DNA of 27,674 nt from DATDOR01 sp035512695 (GCA_035512695.1 DATKDL010000167.1:1-27674); one strand, 5' to 3'. Numbered from the stretch's first letter, positions 1 to 7,318 are shown. The notes: generated from the letters alone by a model not told the origin. Numbers and translations are program-made.

Positions 1-535
1 CGACCGAATCGGCCTCCTGCTCGTGGGCGTCGCCGGGCTCGTTGACCGTCATTCCCCCGCTTCCCCCGCCGACCTGCCCACTGCCTTGCTGGACGACGTG
101 GGTCAGCTCGTGGGCGAGCAGTTCCTGGCCGCTTCCGGAACCCGGGTCGTAAGCCCCGTCGCTGAAGAAGACGTCGCTGCCGGTGGTGAACGCTTCGGCG
201 CCGAGCTTCTGGTTGAGGTCGTCCGCCTCGGGCGAGGTGTGGACGCGGACATCGCTGAAATCCTGCCCCATGGCGGCGCCCATCGTTTCGCGAACGCCCG
301 GGTCGAGCTCCTGACCGCCCCCGCGGCTGGCCTCGATCCGCCCGGCCGTATCCTCCTCGACTTCTGCCGGCCCGCCGCCGCTGCGCTGGATCAGCCGCTG
401 GACGGCGCGGTTCCCGACCTGCTGCTGCAGGTCAGCAAGGGGGTTTTCGGGCGATTTCTTCGCGGCCTCGTGCCTTTCGGGGGGCTCGGGTTTTCGGGAG
501 GGCGTCTTGCCCTGTTCGAGGATGGGTTCCGGCAT
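1..535 (-). CDS. DUF4157 (eCIS core domain) protein, 3' end beyond window
   Basis: The frame is open to the left edge, so only the first 178 residues or so are visible. They run from an MPEP start through a Pro/Glu/Lys-rich region to an LQQQVGNRAVQRL segment. A DUF4157-type domain follows, with the typical elements FSDVRVHTSPEAD, FTTGSDVFFSDGAY and the zinc-type motif HELTHVVQQ. DUF4157 proteins are repeatedly encoded in eCIS loci; their exact role (cargo, or peptidase acting on cargo) is not settled. The start is chosen at 535 because AGGAGAG lies just upstream at normal spacing. The gene is the last visible one of the minus-strand operon and follows the HENGH protein by 21 bp. The N-terminal LQxQVGNRAVQRL segment is shared with that neighbour. 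Family assignment is secure from motifs; function is inferred. Confidence 0.88.
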   Translation of the reverse strand, partial: MPEPILEQGKTPSRKPEPPERHEAAKKSPENPLADLQQQVGNRAVQRLIQRSGGGPAEVEEDTAGRIEASRGGGQELDPGVRETMGAAMGQDFSDVRVHTSPEADDLNQKLGAEAFTTGSDVFFSDGAYDPGSGSGQELLAHELTHVVQQGSGQVGGGSGGMTVNEPGDAHEQEADSV

Positions 536-556
536 CGTTCTCTCCTATTATCCGTT

Positions 557-1693
557 TCAGACCGGGGTGCTCCAGGTAAAGGCATTCAGGGCCATGGCGA
601 GGGTTCCCAACGCCGAGCGGGTTGTATCGGTCAGAAGCGAAAATTCGATGATCCAAAAGTCGTATTGAAAGCTCTCAATGTATTCATCGATCTTTGTTCG
701 GGCGGAGGCCACGAGCGATTTGAATTCGGGGTTGTACTGAAGGACGCTGAGGTCATTCGTCGATAGCGCCTGGCAGGCGTCGGTGGCGTCGTTGGCGAAA
801 ATGGCCGCCTGGCCCTGGGTGCCGACGGTCACGCCGCCGATAAAACTGCGCAGTTTGGCGGCGGCGTTGCGAATGCTCCCGGAGGCCGACTCCAGGTCCG
901 CCAGCGGGGTGCGAGCGCCCAGGTAGGCCTGGTGCATGCGCGGGTAATCGACGGCGTCGTAGCGCTGCGATTCAGTCTGCTCCTCGGAGACAAAGGTGTT
1001 GGAGGCCGATTGGACCGCGGCCTGGATAATCGGCCGTGAGAGCGCCGCATTGGACTCCAGGCTGCTCTCCAGGTCATCGACCAGGTGGGTCTGGCCTTTC
1101 TCCCGGCCGATGTTGACATGGCCGTTTTCGTGGTCCTGCAGCACGCTGAGCGTCGCGCCGGTGTATTCGCTGGCCAGCTCCATATCGAAATCGAGCGAGA
1201 CGTTGATATCGATCCGGGTCGGGTTTGCGAAGGGGACGGCGATGTTGTACTTTGGTGTGGTCCATCCGGCGGCGTCCGCCTGGCCGTGGCCGGATGCGAT
1301 GTCGGCAGCTGGTTTACGGATGATGGTCGGGTTGTTCTTGGTGTAGGTCAAATTGGCCGACACGCCTCCGCCGCCTCCGCCGCCCTGGCGCTGCACATCC
1401 GGCGGGGGTGGCCTGTCCTCATTTCCGAGATCTCCGTGGCCTGGAGTGGTTCCCCGAACACCGAGGCCCGCCGTGTTGATCGGCTCCTCCTCTTCCTCGG
1501 CGACCGGAGCGCTCTGCCGCTGCGTATTTGCGCCGGCTTCCCGCACCAGGCGCTGAACGGCCCGGTTTCCGACCTGGTGCTGCAGTTTCATGACCGCATC
1601 CTCGGCCGCCGGGCGCTCCTCGAAGGGGCCTTCGCGGGCAGGCGCGCCGGCCTCAGTCTTTTTTCCGGCAGGTACGTGGCTCTGTTCGGGCAT
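557..1693 (-). CDS. HENGH-motif putative zinc peptidase, eCIS-associated
   Basis: A protein of about 378 residues. It begins MPEQ, passes through a basic and Glu/Pro-rich stretch, an LQHQVGNRAVQRL segment, an acidic EEEEE stretch and a Gly-rich linker. The mid-region holds VLQDHENGHVNIG, an HExxH zinc motif in a context resembling DUF922-type peptidases. The C-terminal part is helical and unassigned. The start at 1693 is chosen because MPE plus the following sequence mirrors the start of the DUF4157 neighbour. An ATG at 1726 is the alternative; it has GGAGG abutting it with no spacer and overlaps the ATPase stop by 14 bp. Translation is probably coupled to the ATPase gene. Likely an eCIS effector or accessory protease, but peptidase activity is inferred only from the motif. 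Confidence 0.75.
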   Translation of the reverse strand: MPEQSHVPAGKKTEAGAPAREGPFEERPAAEDAVMKLQHQVGNRAVQRLVREAGANTQRQSAPVAEEEEEPINTAGLGVRGTTPGHGDLGNEDRPPPPDVQRQGGGGGGGVSANLTYTKNNPTIIRKPAADIASGHGQADAAGWTTPKYNIAVPFANPTRIDINVSLDFDMELASEYTGATLSVLQDHENGHVNIGREKGQTHLVDDLESSLESNAALSRPIIQAAVQSASNTFVSEEQTESQRYDAVDYPRMHQAYLGARTPLADLESASGSIRNAAAKLRSFIGGVTVGTQGQAAIFANDATDACQALSTNDLSVLQYNPEFKSLVASARTKIDEYIESFQYDFWIIEFSLLTDTTRSALGTLAMALNAFTWSTPV

Positions 1694-1712
1694 CCGGTTT
1701 GTGATCCGGCGC

Positions 1713-3863
1713 TCACGCGCCGGCATCCTCCGATCGACCGGCCGTGCGATTCCCGGCCAGGTTTTCTTCGTCCACGAGCCGCCCCATTTTCTGGAGTTCG
1801 CGGCGGGTACCGTGGAGCAGGTGGGCCATCGTGACCGATCCGCCGTCGGCGGAGGCCAGGTAGGCCGCGTTGACGATCACGTTGCGTATATTTCCGCCGG
1901 CCATCTTGAATCGTTCGGCCAGGAAAGCGAAATCCAGGTCCGGATCGCGGGGGACGTCCGGCGGGAAAAGGGTCTCCCAGATCCGCAGCCGGTCGGCCTG
2001 CTCCGGAAAAGGGAAATCGACGGCGAACTGGAGCCGCCGGGTGAAGGCCTCGTCCAGGTTGGCGCGCAAGTTCGTTGCGAGGATCGTGACGCCGTCGTAA
2101 GCCTCCATCCGCTGGAGCAGGTAGCTGATTTCGAGGTTGGCGTAGCGGTCGTGCGCGTCCCGGACCTCGGAGCGTTTCCCGAACAGGGCGTCGGCTTCGT
2201 CAAAGAACAGGATGGCGTTGCTGGTTTCGGCTTCTTCGAAGATGTTTTCCAGGTTCTTCTCAGTTTCGCCGATGTATTTGCTCACGACGGAAGAAAGATC
2301 GATTTTGAACAGGTCCAGCCCCAATTCGGCCGCCATGATCTCGGCCGCCATCGTCTTCCCGGTCCCCGGCGGGCCGGCGAACAAGACGGTGACGCCCCGG
2401 CTGGATGCCAGCTTGGCGCCGACCCCCCATTCGTCCAACACCCTCGGGCGCTGGCGTACGGTGTCGATGATCTCGCGCAGCAGCTTCACCTGGTCTCCGG
2501 GCAGGACGATGTCCTCCCACCCGAAACGCGGCTCGATCTTGCGGGCCAGGGTCCCCAGGCGCGGGTTCGAGTGGCCGCGGGCGGCAGCCAGCAAGTCAGC
2601 CGGGGTGACGTGTGCGTCCCCCCGGGCAGCGGCGGCGTCACAGGCCGAGGCGCAGGCGTCCCGGATCTGGCCGGTCGTCAGTGCGAATTGGCCGGCGAGG
2701 TGGGGCAGTTCGAGCGTTTCCCGCTCCGGGTGGTCTTTCAGGAGCTGGTTCCAGCGGTCCAGCCGGGTGCAGTAGGTTGGGATTGGGAACTCAATCTCCC
2801 GGATCCGGCGCTGCCGCGCGACCCCGACGGTTCGCCAGGCCGCAGCAGAGCTGACGATGACGAGTTCGGGATAGTCCAGCAATTCAGCGAGCACGCCGTC
2901 CGCGGGGGTATCCTCACGCAGGGCGTGTTTCCAACCGGTCAGGAGCGGGATGGCGTCGAGCAGGCGCGCATCCCGCAAACCCTTCCGGACGGAAAGGGCG
3001 GTCTGCCGGACAGGCTCGTCCGGTTTCAATTCGATGTTCAGGAGCGGGCGTCCGGCGCGGGCAGCGAGCGCTTCGGCGGCCCGAGACCGGGCGAGCCGGT
3101 CGCGGCCGGTCAGCGCGATGAGCAGGCTCGGATCGTAGACCGGAAGTTGGAGATCTGCCGTTTCTTCCGCTCCGAGCGGGTCCGGTTCGCACAGGTTCCG
3201 AGGCCGGAACCGGCCGAGCAGCCAGGCGGGGATAGCGGCGTCGATGGCCAGGGCTTGCTGGAGGGGCGGTTCTTCGAGGTCCAGCCCGGCCAGCAGGAGG
3301 TGTCGGAACAGGGGGGCTTCAAGGGTGAAGCGCTCCAGGAGTGCAACCCGGCTTGAACGCACGGCGAAAAGATCGAGCGCGAGGTTGACCGACGGGATTT
3401 TTTTTGTGATGTCGTCCTGCAGATAACCGTAGATCCGCTGGTAGCGCAGGTCGAGACAGGGCGCCAGCGCCAGGAGCAGAACGTCGAGGTCGAACCGGGT
3501 GAGCTCGAAGAAACCGGCGATCCGCTCCAGGCGAACGGGCGAACCCTGGGCTCGGGCCGCGTTTGCCAGCGCCCGGGCCTGTGTCTCGAGCGCTGCGAAT
3601 GCCGCGGGAGAATCGGGGGCGTCGGGGCCGGCGAGATCGGTCCAACTCCCGCCGAGCGGGCGTTCGAGCAAGGCGGCGACCTCCGCATCGCTGACATACA
3701 GGCCGCGGAAGGCGTCGCCCGAGTCCTGACCGGCTCGGCGCCAGCGCTCGATCTGGCGCCGCAGCAGGAAGTCGAGCCGGCGCAGCTCGGCTTCCAGGTG
3801 CCTCAGGCTGGGATCGGGAGGCTGCGCCTCATTGGGTGTCGGGTCGCCACTTGCGAAGTTCAT
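1713..3863 (-). CDS. AAA+ ATPase of extracellular contractile injection system type
   Basis: A 716-residue ATPase. Residues 1-75 hold a charged helical segment (LRHLEAELRRLDFLLRR) followed by FRGLYVSDAEVAALL, a pattern I associate with eCIS ATPases of the Afp15 type. Residues 240-350 resemble a degenerate first AAA module without a usable Walker A. The active module has Walker A GPPGTGKT (497-504), Walker B ILFFDEAD (551-558), sensor-1 ATN (596-598) and an RR arginine-finger pair (609-610). Such ATPases are a constant part of eCIS loci, where they are thought to act in particle assembly or remodelling in the cytoplasm. The 5' end overlaps the preceding small gene by 35 bp and the 3' end abuts the peptidase gene, so it is the core of a coupled operon. 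No sheath, tube or baseplate genes are visible; they may lie beyond the left edge or elsewhere. Confidence 0.9.
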   Translation of the reverse strand: MNFASGDPTPNEAQPPDPSLRHLEAELRRLDFLLRRQIERWRRAGQDSGDAFRGLYVSDAEVAALLERPLGGSWTDLAGPDAPDSPAAFAALETQARALANAARAQGSPVRLERIAGFFELTRFDLDVLLLALAPCLDLRYQRIYGYLQDDITKKIPSVNLALDLFAVRSSRVALLERFTLEAPLFRHLLLAGLDLEEPPLQQALAIDAAIPAWLLGRFRPRNLCEPDPLGAEETADLQLPVYDPSLLIALTGRDRLARSRAAEALAARAGRPLLNIELKPDEPVRQTALSVRKGLRDARLLDAIPLLTGWKHALREDTPADGVLAELLDYPELVIVSSAAAWRTVGVARQRRIREIEFPIPTYCTRLDRWNQLLKDHPERETLELPHLAGQFALTTGQIRDACASACDAAAARGDAHVTPADLLAAARGHSNPRLGTLARKIEPRFGWEDIVLPGDQVKLLREIIDTVRQRPRVLDEWGVGAKLASSRGVTVLFAGPPGTGKTMAAEIMAAELGLDLFKIDLSSVVSKYIGETEKNLENIFEEAETSNAILFFDEADALFGKRSEVRDAHDRYANLEISYLLQRMEAYDGVTILATNLRANLDEAFTRRLQFAVDFPFPEQADRLRIWETLFPPDVPRDPDLDFAFLAERFKMAGGNIRNVIVNAAYLASADGGSVTMAHLLHGTRRELQKMGRLVDEENLAGNRTAGRSEDAGA

Positions 3864-4086
3864 TTAATACCCAATCTTTGATGGTCTGCCAGAGATCGAC
3901 CGGCGTTTTCGGGATGCCGAGGCCGGTGCGTTCGCCGATGAAGGCTGTCACGGTATCCAGTTCGTGGAAGTGCTGCCGGTCGTTGGTGCCGACATGCTCG
4001 ATCACCCCGCGCCAGGTCGGGTGGTCGTCGTCTTCGGACGACTCGATCCAGATCCGGACGATGAAGGATTTCGCTTCGCTGTTCAC
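3829..4086 (-). CDS. small conserved hypothetical protein at head of eCIS-type operon
   Basis: An 85-residue acidic/basic mixed protein beginning with GTG. Its pattern (SFIVRIWIES, a TWRGVIEHV segment, then a charged region leading to LDTVTAFI) resembles small proteins I have seen near modular loci in Chloroflexota and cyanobacteria. I do not know their function. It has no signal peptide or membrane segment. It overlaps the ATPase by 35 bp, so the two are almost certainly co-translated. It is the first gene after the repeat-bearing promoter region and so would be the first product of the operon. No strong Shine-Dalgarno sequence is visible before the GTG (only CTGGA). It could be an ATPase partner or chaperone, but this is a guess from position. 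Confidence 0.72.
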   Translation of the reverse strand: MNSEAKSFIVRIWIESSEDDDHPTWRGVIEHVGTNDRQHFHELDTVTAFIGERTGLGIPKTPVDLWQTIKDWVLNELRKWRPDTQ

Positions 4087-4127
4087 AATGATTCCAGGTA
4101 ACCACTCAGCCGATCACGGACAATGAC

Positions 4128-4180
4128 GAACAAATTGGGCGGCAGCGGGGGCGAAGCCTCCGCTGCCGCCCAATTTGTTC
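4128..4180. repeat. 26-bp hairpin with GCGAAGC tip at predicted 5' end of eCIS mRNA
   Basis: Arms 4128-4148 and 4160-4180 are perfectly complementary over 21 bp. The stem continues through one G-T wobble to a GCGAAGC tip (4151-4157), a known exceptionally stable mini-hairpin sequence in DNA. There is no T-run on either side, so it is not an obvious terminator. It lies between the predicted transcription start (about 4181, minus) and the first gene at 4086, so it would form the very 5' end of the operon mRNA. That position suggests an mRNA-stabilising or translation-modulating element, although an inserted palindromic repeat is equally possible. Confidence 0.8.
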
Positions 4181-4187
4181 CGACCGT

Positions 4188-4193
4188 AATGTA
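4188..4193 (-). promoter_or_regulatory. candidate -10 element of the eCIS-type operon
   Basis: On the minus strand this reads TACATT, four of six matches to TATAAT. No -35 hexamer is recognisable upstream; that position is taken by the 11-bp repeats. Weak -35 elements replaced by activator repeats are usual for SARP-controlled promoters. The spacing from the last repeat to this box is exactly 8 nt. The predicted start is near 4181. The call rests mainly on this geometry. Confidence 0.5.
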
Positions 4194-4201
4194 TCCCCCG
4201 G

Positions 4202-4256
4202 GCGTTTCAGGCGCGTCTATGCGGCGTTTATGGAGCGGTTGGTGAGCGTCTTTGGA
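4202..4256 (-). promoter_or_regulatory. five 11-bp direct repeats, candidate BTAD/SARP operator
   Basis: On the plus strand GCGT (once GCGG) occurs at 4202, 4213, 4224, 4235 and 4246, exactly 11 bp apart. On the minus strand the five units end in a common core of about ARACGC. SARP/AfsR-type regulators are known to bind heptamer direct repeats repeated every 11 bp, with the last heptamer 8 bp from the -10 box. Both rules are met here, with five units rather than the usual two or three. The array lies between a BTAD regulator gene and the operon it faces, so that regulator is the obvious ligand. The repeats are seen directly; the binding is inferred. Confidence 0.8.
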
Positions 4257-4261
4257 GATCA

Positions 4262-4338
4262 CGAAAAATGAGCTGGAACGGGAGCGGGGCCCGGCGGTAG
4301 AAACGCCGGGCCCCGCTCCCGTTCCAGCTCATTTTTCG
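4262..4338. terminator. 35-bp perfect hairpin after BTAD regulator gene
   Basis: Arms 4262-4296 and 4304-4338 pair perfectly over 35 bp around a 7-nt loop (GTAGAAA). The outer ends carry A5 and T5 tracts, so a minus-strand transcript leaving the regulator gene (stop at 4354) would meet a strong stem ending in U5 within the stem. It probably insulates the regulator from the eCIS-type promoter. It ends 6 bp before the 11-bp repeats. A stem this long and perfect is unusual for a simple terminator. Confidence 0.7.
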
Positions 4339-4353
4339 ATCGATCAGACCCGA

Positions 4354-5265
4354 TTAGGAATCCACATCCATCAACTTACGATTCAACTGCTTTTCCAGGC
4401 TCTGCACTTCCGCCTTGATCCTGCCGGCCAGTTTCTGCAGGCTTTTCAACCGCTGTAGGATGGCCGGATCGGCGCTCTCGCGCTCGATCATTTCCGTCGT
4501 CGCTTGCCCCTCGAACCGGTTCTCCTTGATCTGCCGGTACAGCCGGCGGGTCTCGCGCATCGGAGGCAGATCGAGTTCGTCGCGCAGTAGCTGTTTGCAG
4601 CGCTTGAACTGTGCCAGCGCCGCGTTGCGGTCCCCGGTCAGGGCGTAGAGTCGCATCATCTGGCGGTGGATCTTCTCCCGGGCAGGGTCGACCGCGAGCA
4701 GCCCGGAGCCGTGGGCCAGGGCTTCCTCGTAGCGGCCGAGGTGCGTGTAGTGAAGCATAAGTTTCTGGCGGATATTGGTGTAGAGCAGGCGGAAGCGTTC
4801 TCGCTCGTAGAGGGTCCAGTCTTCGTAGATTCCGTCGAGCAGATCGCCGCGGTAAAGGCGGACAGCCCCCTCCAGTTCCTGGTGCTGCTGGCTGCTCAAC
4901 GTGGCCGGCGTCGATTTCTGGCTGTTGAGAACGGCGTTTTCGAACTGGACGATGTCGATCCACATCGCGGCCGGGTCGGCCAGGCCGACCAGGTCTTCAC
5001 CGACCGTGAGCACTTTGTCAGGCAGCAGACCGATCGCTGCGAGCGATCCCTTCAGGCGCCAGAGGGTGTTGCGCAGGTAGGTGCGGGCTGTGGCGGAGGG
5101 GAGATCCTCCCAGAAAACGGCGGCAAGGCGTTCGCGCGGTTGGGGATGGCTCCGGTTGAGGACCAGATAGCAGAAAAGCAAGCCGGCCTGGCGGGTCGGA
5201 AAACCACTCAACGATAGGCCGTCATGAGTGGCTGCACCGGAACCGAAAAGATGGACCTTGAGCAT
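4354..5265 (-). CDS. BTAD-domain (SARP-like) transcriptional activator
   Basis: A 303-residue regulator. Residues 1-93 fit an OmpR-like winged helix (MLKVHLFGSG, then RQAGLLFCYLVLNRSH, and RTYLRNTLWRLK as the likely recognition region). Residues 100-248 fit the bacterial transcriptional activator (BTA) helical repeat domain, including YRGDLLDGIYEDW and the helix pairs up to REDTRRLYRQIKENR-like sequence. There is no NB-ARC/ATPase module. Instead the C-terminus (about 268-298) is a heptad-rich helix that may dimerise. The start has GGGAGGAG seven bases upstream. The 11-bp repeats before the eCIS-type operon match the known target pattern of this family, so it is probably the direct activator of that operon. 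Family call is strong; target is inferred from position and repeat geometry. Confidence 0.9.
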   Translation of the reverse strand: MLKVHLFGSGAATHDGLSLSGFPTRQAGLLFCYLVLNRSHPQPRERLAAVFWEDLPSATARTYLRNTLWRLKGSLAAIGLLPDKVLTVGEDLVGLADPAAMWIDIVQFENAVLNSQKSTPATLSSQQHQELEGAVRLYRGDLLDGIYEDWTLYERERFRLLYTNIRQKLMLHYTHLGRYEEALAHGSGLLAVDPAREKIHRQMMRLYALTGDRNAALAQFKRCKQLLRDELDLPPMRETRRLYRQIKENRFEGQATTEMIERESADPAILQRLKSLQKLAGRIKAEVQSLEKQLNRKLMDVDS

Positions 5266-5401
5266 GAAGAAACTCCTCCCGGGCTATCCTCACATAAACC
5301 ACCCTGTTTTTCAATCCCTAATCTCGGTGATCTAATTCTATCCTTAATCGAGATCGTGCTAGATGAGAGTTCCGGGATCCGGTCCGAAAATTGGGATGAC
5401 G

Positions 5402-5449
5402 GGCGAATTTGGGGGCTGCTGCGAAGCCGCAGCAGCCCCCAAATTCGCC
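5402..5449. repeat. palindromic element, 22-bp stem (copy A)
   Basis: Arms 5402-5423 and 5428-5449 pair perfectly. It lies between divergent genes (BTAD at 5265 minus, oxidoreductase at 5509 plus), where no terminator is expected, and has no flanking T-run. The outer ten bases GGCGAATTTG and the flank after the right arm (GCCGCC) recur in the element at 23683-23733, making these two copies of one repeat. The rest of the 5266-5508 gap holds the GGGAGGAG ribosome site of the BTAD gene and a weak ATCTCG/CGAGAT inverted repeat (5321-5326, 5349-5354). Confidence 0.75.
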
Positions 5450-5495
5450 GCCACAGATTTTTGATTCGTTCTAATGCGTGAAGGTGTTAGACGAT

Positions 5496-5501
5496 TAGAA
5501 T
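5496..5501 (+). promoter_or_regulatory. possible -10 box of a leaderless transcript
   Basis: TAGAAT ends 7 nt before the ATG at 5509, and no Shine-Dalgarno sequence is visible. This spacing would put the transcription start at or next to the start codon, as in leaderless genes. No good -35 hexamer is present, so the call is tentative. Confidence 0.35.
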
Positions 5502-5508
5502 CAAGTCC

Positions 5509-6033
5509 ATGCATACGATGTTCCCCACCCCGACGCGTTTGCAGCGGGCCATCCTTTACCTGGCAGCAACGCGGCCGGGGAGCTGGTTCCTGTCCCGGAT
5601 ACTGGCCCGGTTCGATCGCGCCTGGCTGCGGCTGACCGGCGGCCGGCGGACCCTGACGACGGCGATGACCGGTCTGCCGGTTGTCCAATTGACGACCCGC
5701 GGGGTGAAGAGCGGCCGGCCGCGCGTCTGCCCGCTGATCATGCTCCCGGATGGAAACCGGTTGATCGTCTTTGCATCGAACTTCGGGTCGCAGCGTCATC
5801 CGGCCTGGTATCTGAATTTGCGCGCCAATCCGAATGTCAACGTGGAGCACAACGGCGCCTCCGCTCCTTATCGCGCCCGCCCAGCCGGGGAGGCCGAACG
5901 GGCTCGCTATTGGCGGCAAGCGGTGGCGATGTATCCGGGTTACCGGGTGTACGAACGCCGGGCAGGGGGGAGGCGGATCCCGATCATCGTGCTGGAACCA
6001 CTTCGGGAACATTCCGGAATGGTACTGCGTTAA
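5509..6033 (+). CDS. Ddn-like (F420-type) nitroreductase family oxidoreductase
   Basis: A 174-residue soluble protein of the deazaflavin-dependent nitroreductase (Ddn) family. The diagnostic segments are LTTRGVKSGRPRVCPL (about 61-76) and GSQRHPAWYLNLRANPNV (about 93-110), followed by the YPGYRVYERR-type C-terminal region. Family members bind F420H2, or sometimes flavin, in a split-barrel fold and reduce quinones or nitro compounds. Cofactor identity cannot be decided from sequence alone. An internal ATG at residue 4 is an equally plausible start. It stands alone after the divergent region and is followed 20 bp later by a lipoprotein gene with its own ribosome site, so the two may be cotranscribed. 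Confidence 0.85.
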   Translation: MHTMFPTPTRLQRAILYLAATRPGSWFLSRILARFDRAWLRLTGGRRTLTTAMTGLPVVQLTTRGVKSGRPRVCPLIMLPDGNRLIVFASNFGSQRHPAWYLNLRANPNVNVEHNGASAPYRARPAGEAERARYWRQAVAMYPGYRVYERRAGGRRIPIIVLEPLREHSGMVLR

Positions 6034-6053
6034 GAGTAAAGGAGATAAACATC

Positions 6054-7238
6054 ATGAAAATCTACAAAATTACTCTGCTCGCAGTACTGATCCTCGCCCT
6101 GGCCGCCTGCGCGGTGCCCGGGGGCGAAGCCACCGAGCCGGTCGATCCAGTCGAGCCGACCGAGCCGACCACCGGCCCGGCTGCACCCGAATACTCGCTC
6201 GAATGGCTGGCCGGGCTGCCGGAAGGCAATATCCTGCTCCAGCTGGATTACGAGCCGACCTTCTCGCTCGAAGAGCACTTCTACGTCTTCGGCCGCGTCC
6301 CGCCGTTCACCCTGTATGCCGACGGCACGGTCGTGTTCGAGAGCATGGATGAGGCCTCCGGTGCGGTCCGGATCATGACCGTCCGGATCACCCCGGAAGA
6401 GACCCTGACCGTGCTGCGGGACGTGAAGGACGCCGGTTTCGAAGGTCTCGAAGACCAGCTCGACTTCTGCTACACAGACGAGAGCGGCGAGCAAATGTGC
6501 CTCGCCGATGCCCCGTACACGATCCTGCGGGCCACCCTGCCGGACGGGGAGCTGCGCGAGGTCAAGACCTACGCCGACTTCTCGAACGACAAGGGCGCCT
6601 TCGACGAGATCATCCTGATCCTGTCGGAGTTCGATCACACCCGGGCCGAGCTGTACTACCCGCAGCAGGCGGTCCTGCTGATCCGAGCGCTGCCGGGCGA
6701 CTTCGAGGTGCCGGTACGCGAATGGCCGCTGGCGGTCGCCCCTGTTCCGGGCGAACAGCTCAGTGCTATCATTCTGGACGCCAGGGAAGCCGAGACCTTT
6801 ATCAACGCCGTGGGACAGAACACGGGGAGCTTCTTCTTCGAAGTCAGCGGGATGGCCTTATCGGCCCACCTGGCCCCCTGGCTACCCTATGCCAACTACA
6901 CAGATGAGGTGGCCGAAGCGTTCCCAGCGCCGACCCCGCCCCCTGTGGAGGAGCCCTTCATGATCATTCAGGAAAAGGCGATCGCCGACCTGGCGGCCGC
7001 CCTCGGGATCTCTGCAGAAGAGATCGTGGTGAAGACTTTCATTGATGTCACCTGGCCGAACGGTTGTCTCGGGATCAACTACCCGGACATGGCCTGCACG
7101 CAGGCGCTCGTGCCCGGATACCAGCTGTTCCTGGAAGCCGGAGGCGAGACCTACGAATACCGGGCCGACCGAGAAGGCAACCAGGTCGTCCCCGCCGGCG
7201 ACGACGTCCTGCCGCCGGTTGAAGATCCGGAGGCCTGA
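6054..7238 (+). CDS. lipoprotein with C-terminal WPNGCLG-type domain
   Basis: A 394-residue protein. The signal peptide MKIYKITLLAVLILALAAC ends in a lipobox with Cys19, followed by a Glu/Pro/Thr linker to about residue 46, so it is predicted to be a surface or periplasmic-side lipoprotein. The middle region (about 47-290) has no family I recognise. The last 90 residues include AIADLAAALGI, then WPNGCLGI (about 334-341), a second Cys near 348 and LVPGYQLFLEAGGETYEYR. This is a small domain I have seen repeated in Chloroflexota and cyanobacterial secreted proteins; its function is unknown to me. The start at 6054 is fixed by AAAGGAG about 10 bp upstream and by the signal peptide. A hairpin follows at 7284. 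Confidence 0.8.
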   Translation: MKIYKITLLAVLILALAACAVPGGEATEPVDPVEPTEPTTGPAAPEYSLEWLAGLPEGNILLQLDYEPTFSLEEHFYVFGRVPPFTLYADGTVVFESMDEASGAVRIMTVRITPEETLTVLRDVKDAGFEGLEDQLDFCYTDESGEQMCLADAPYTILRATLPDGELREVKTYADFSNDKGAFDEIILILSEFDHTRAELYYPQQAVLLIRALPGDFEVPVREWPLAVAPVPGEQLSAIILDAREAETFINAVGQNTGSFFFEVSGMALSAHLAPWLPYANYTDEVAEAFPAPTPPPVEEPFMIIQEKAIADLAAALGISAEEIVVKTFIDVTWPNGCLGINYPDMACTQALVPGYQLFLEAGGETYEYRADREGNQVVPAGDDVLPPVEDPEA

Positions 7239-7283
7239 AGTGCGGTTTTTCAGCCGACATCGTCGAAAAATGTAAGTAAAATG

Positions 7284-7318
7284 GAACCCCCGGTGGTGCG
7301 CAGCACCACCGGGGGTTC
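7284..7318 (+). terminator. hairpin terminator after lipoprotein gene
   Basis: Arms 7284-7299 and 7303-7318 pair perfectly over 16 bp with tip GCGCAGC, followed by TTTT at 7320-7323. It separates the lipoprotein (stop 7238) from the two-component genes. Confidence 0.75.

Noticed and set aside
23..3356. Long plus-strand open frames at 23-766, 1085-1834 and 1590-3356
   Set aside because: They lie opposite clearly coding minus-strand genes with recognisable domains. Long antisense frames are expected at this GC content, and their translations show no domain or sensible start.
4128..4338. Repeated hairpins considered as a CRISPR array
   Set aside because: Stems differ in sequence and there are no regular spacers or cas genes. 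The 11-bp repeats between them are far too short-spaced for CRISPR.
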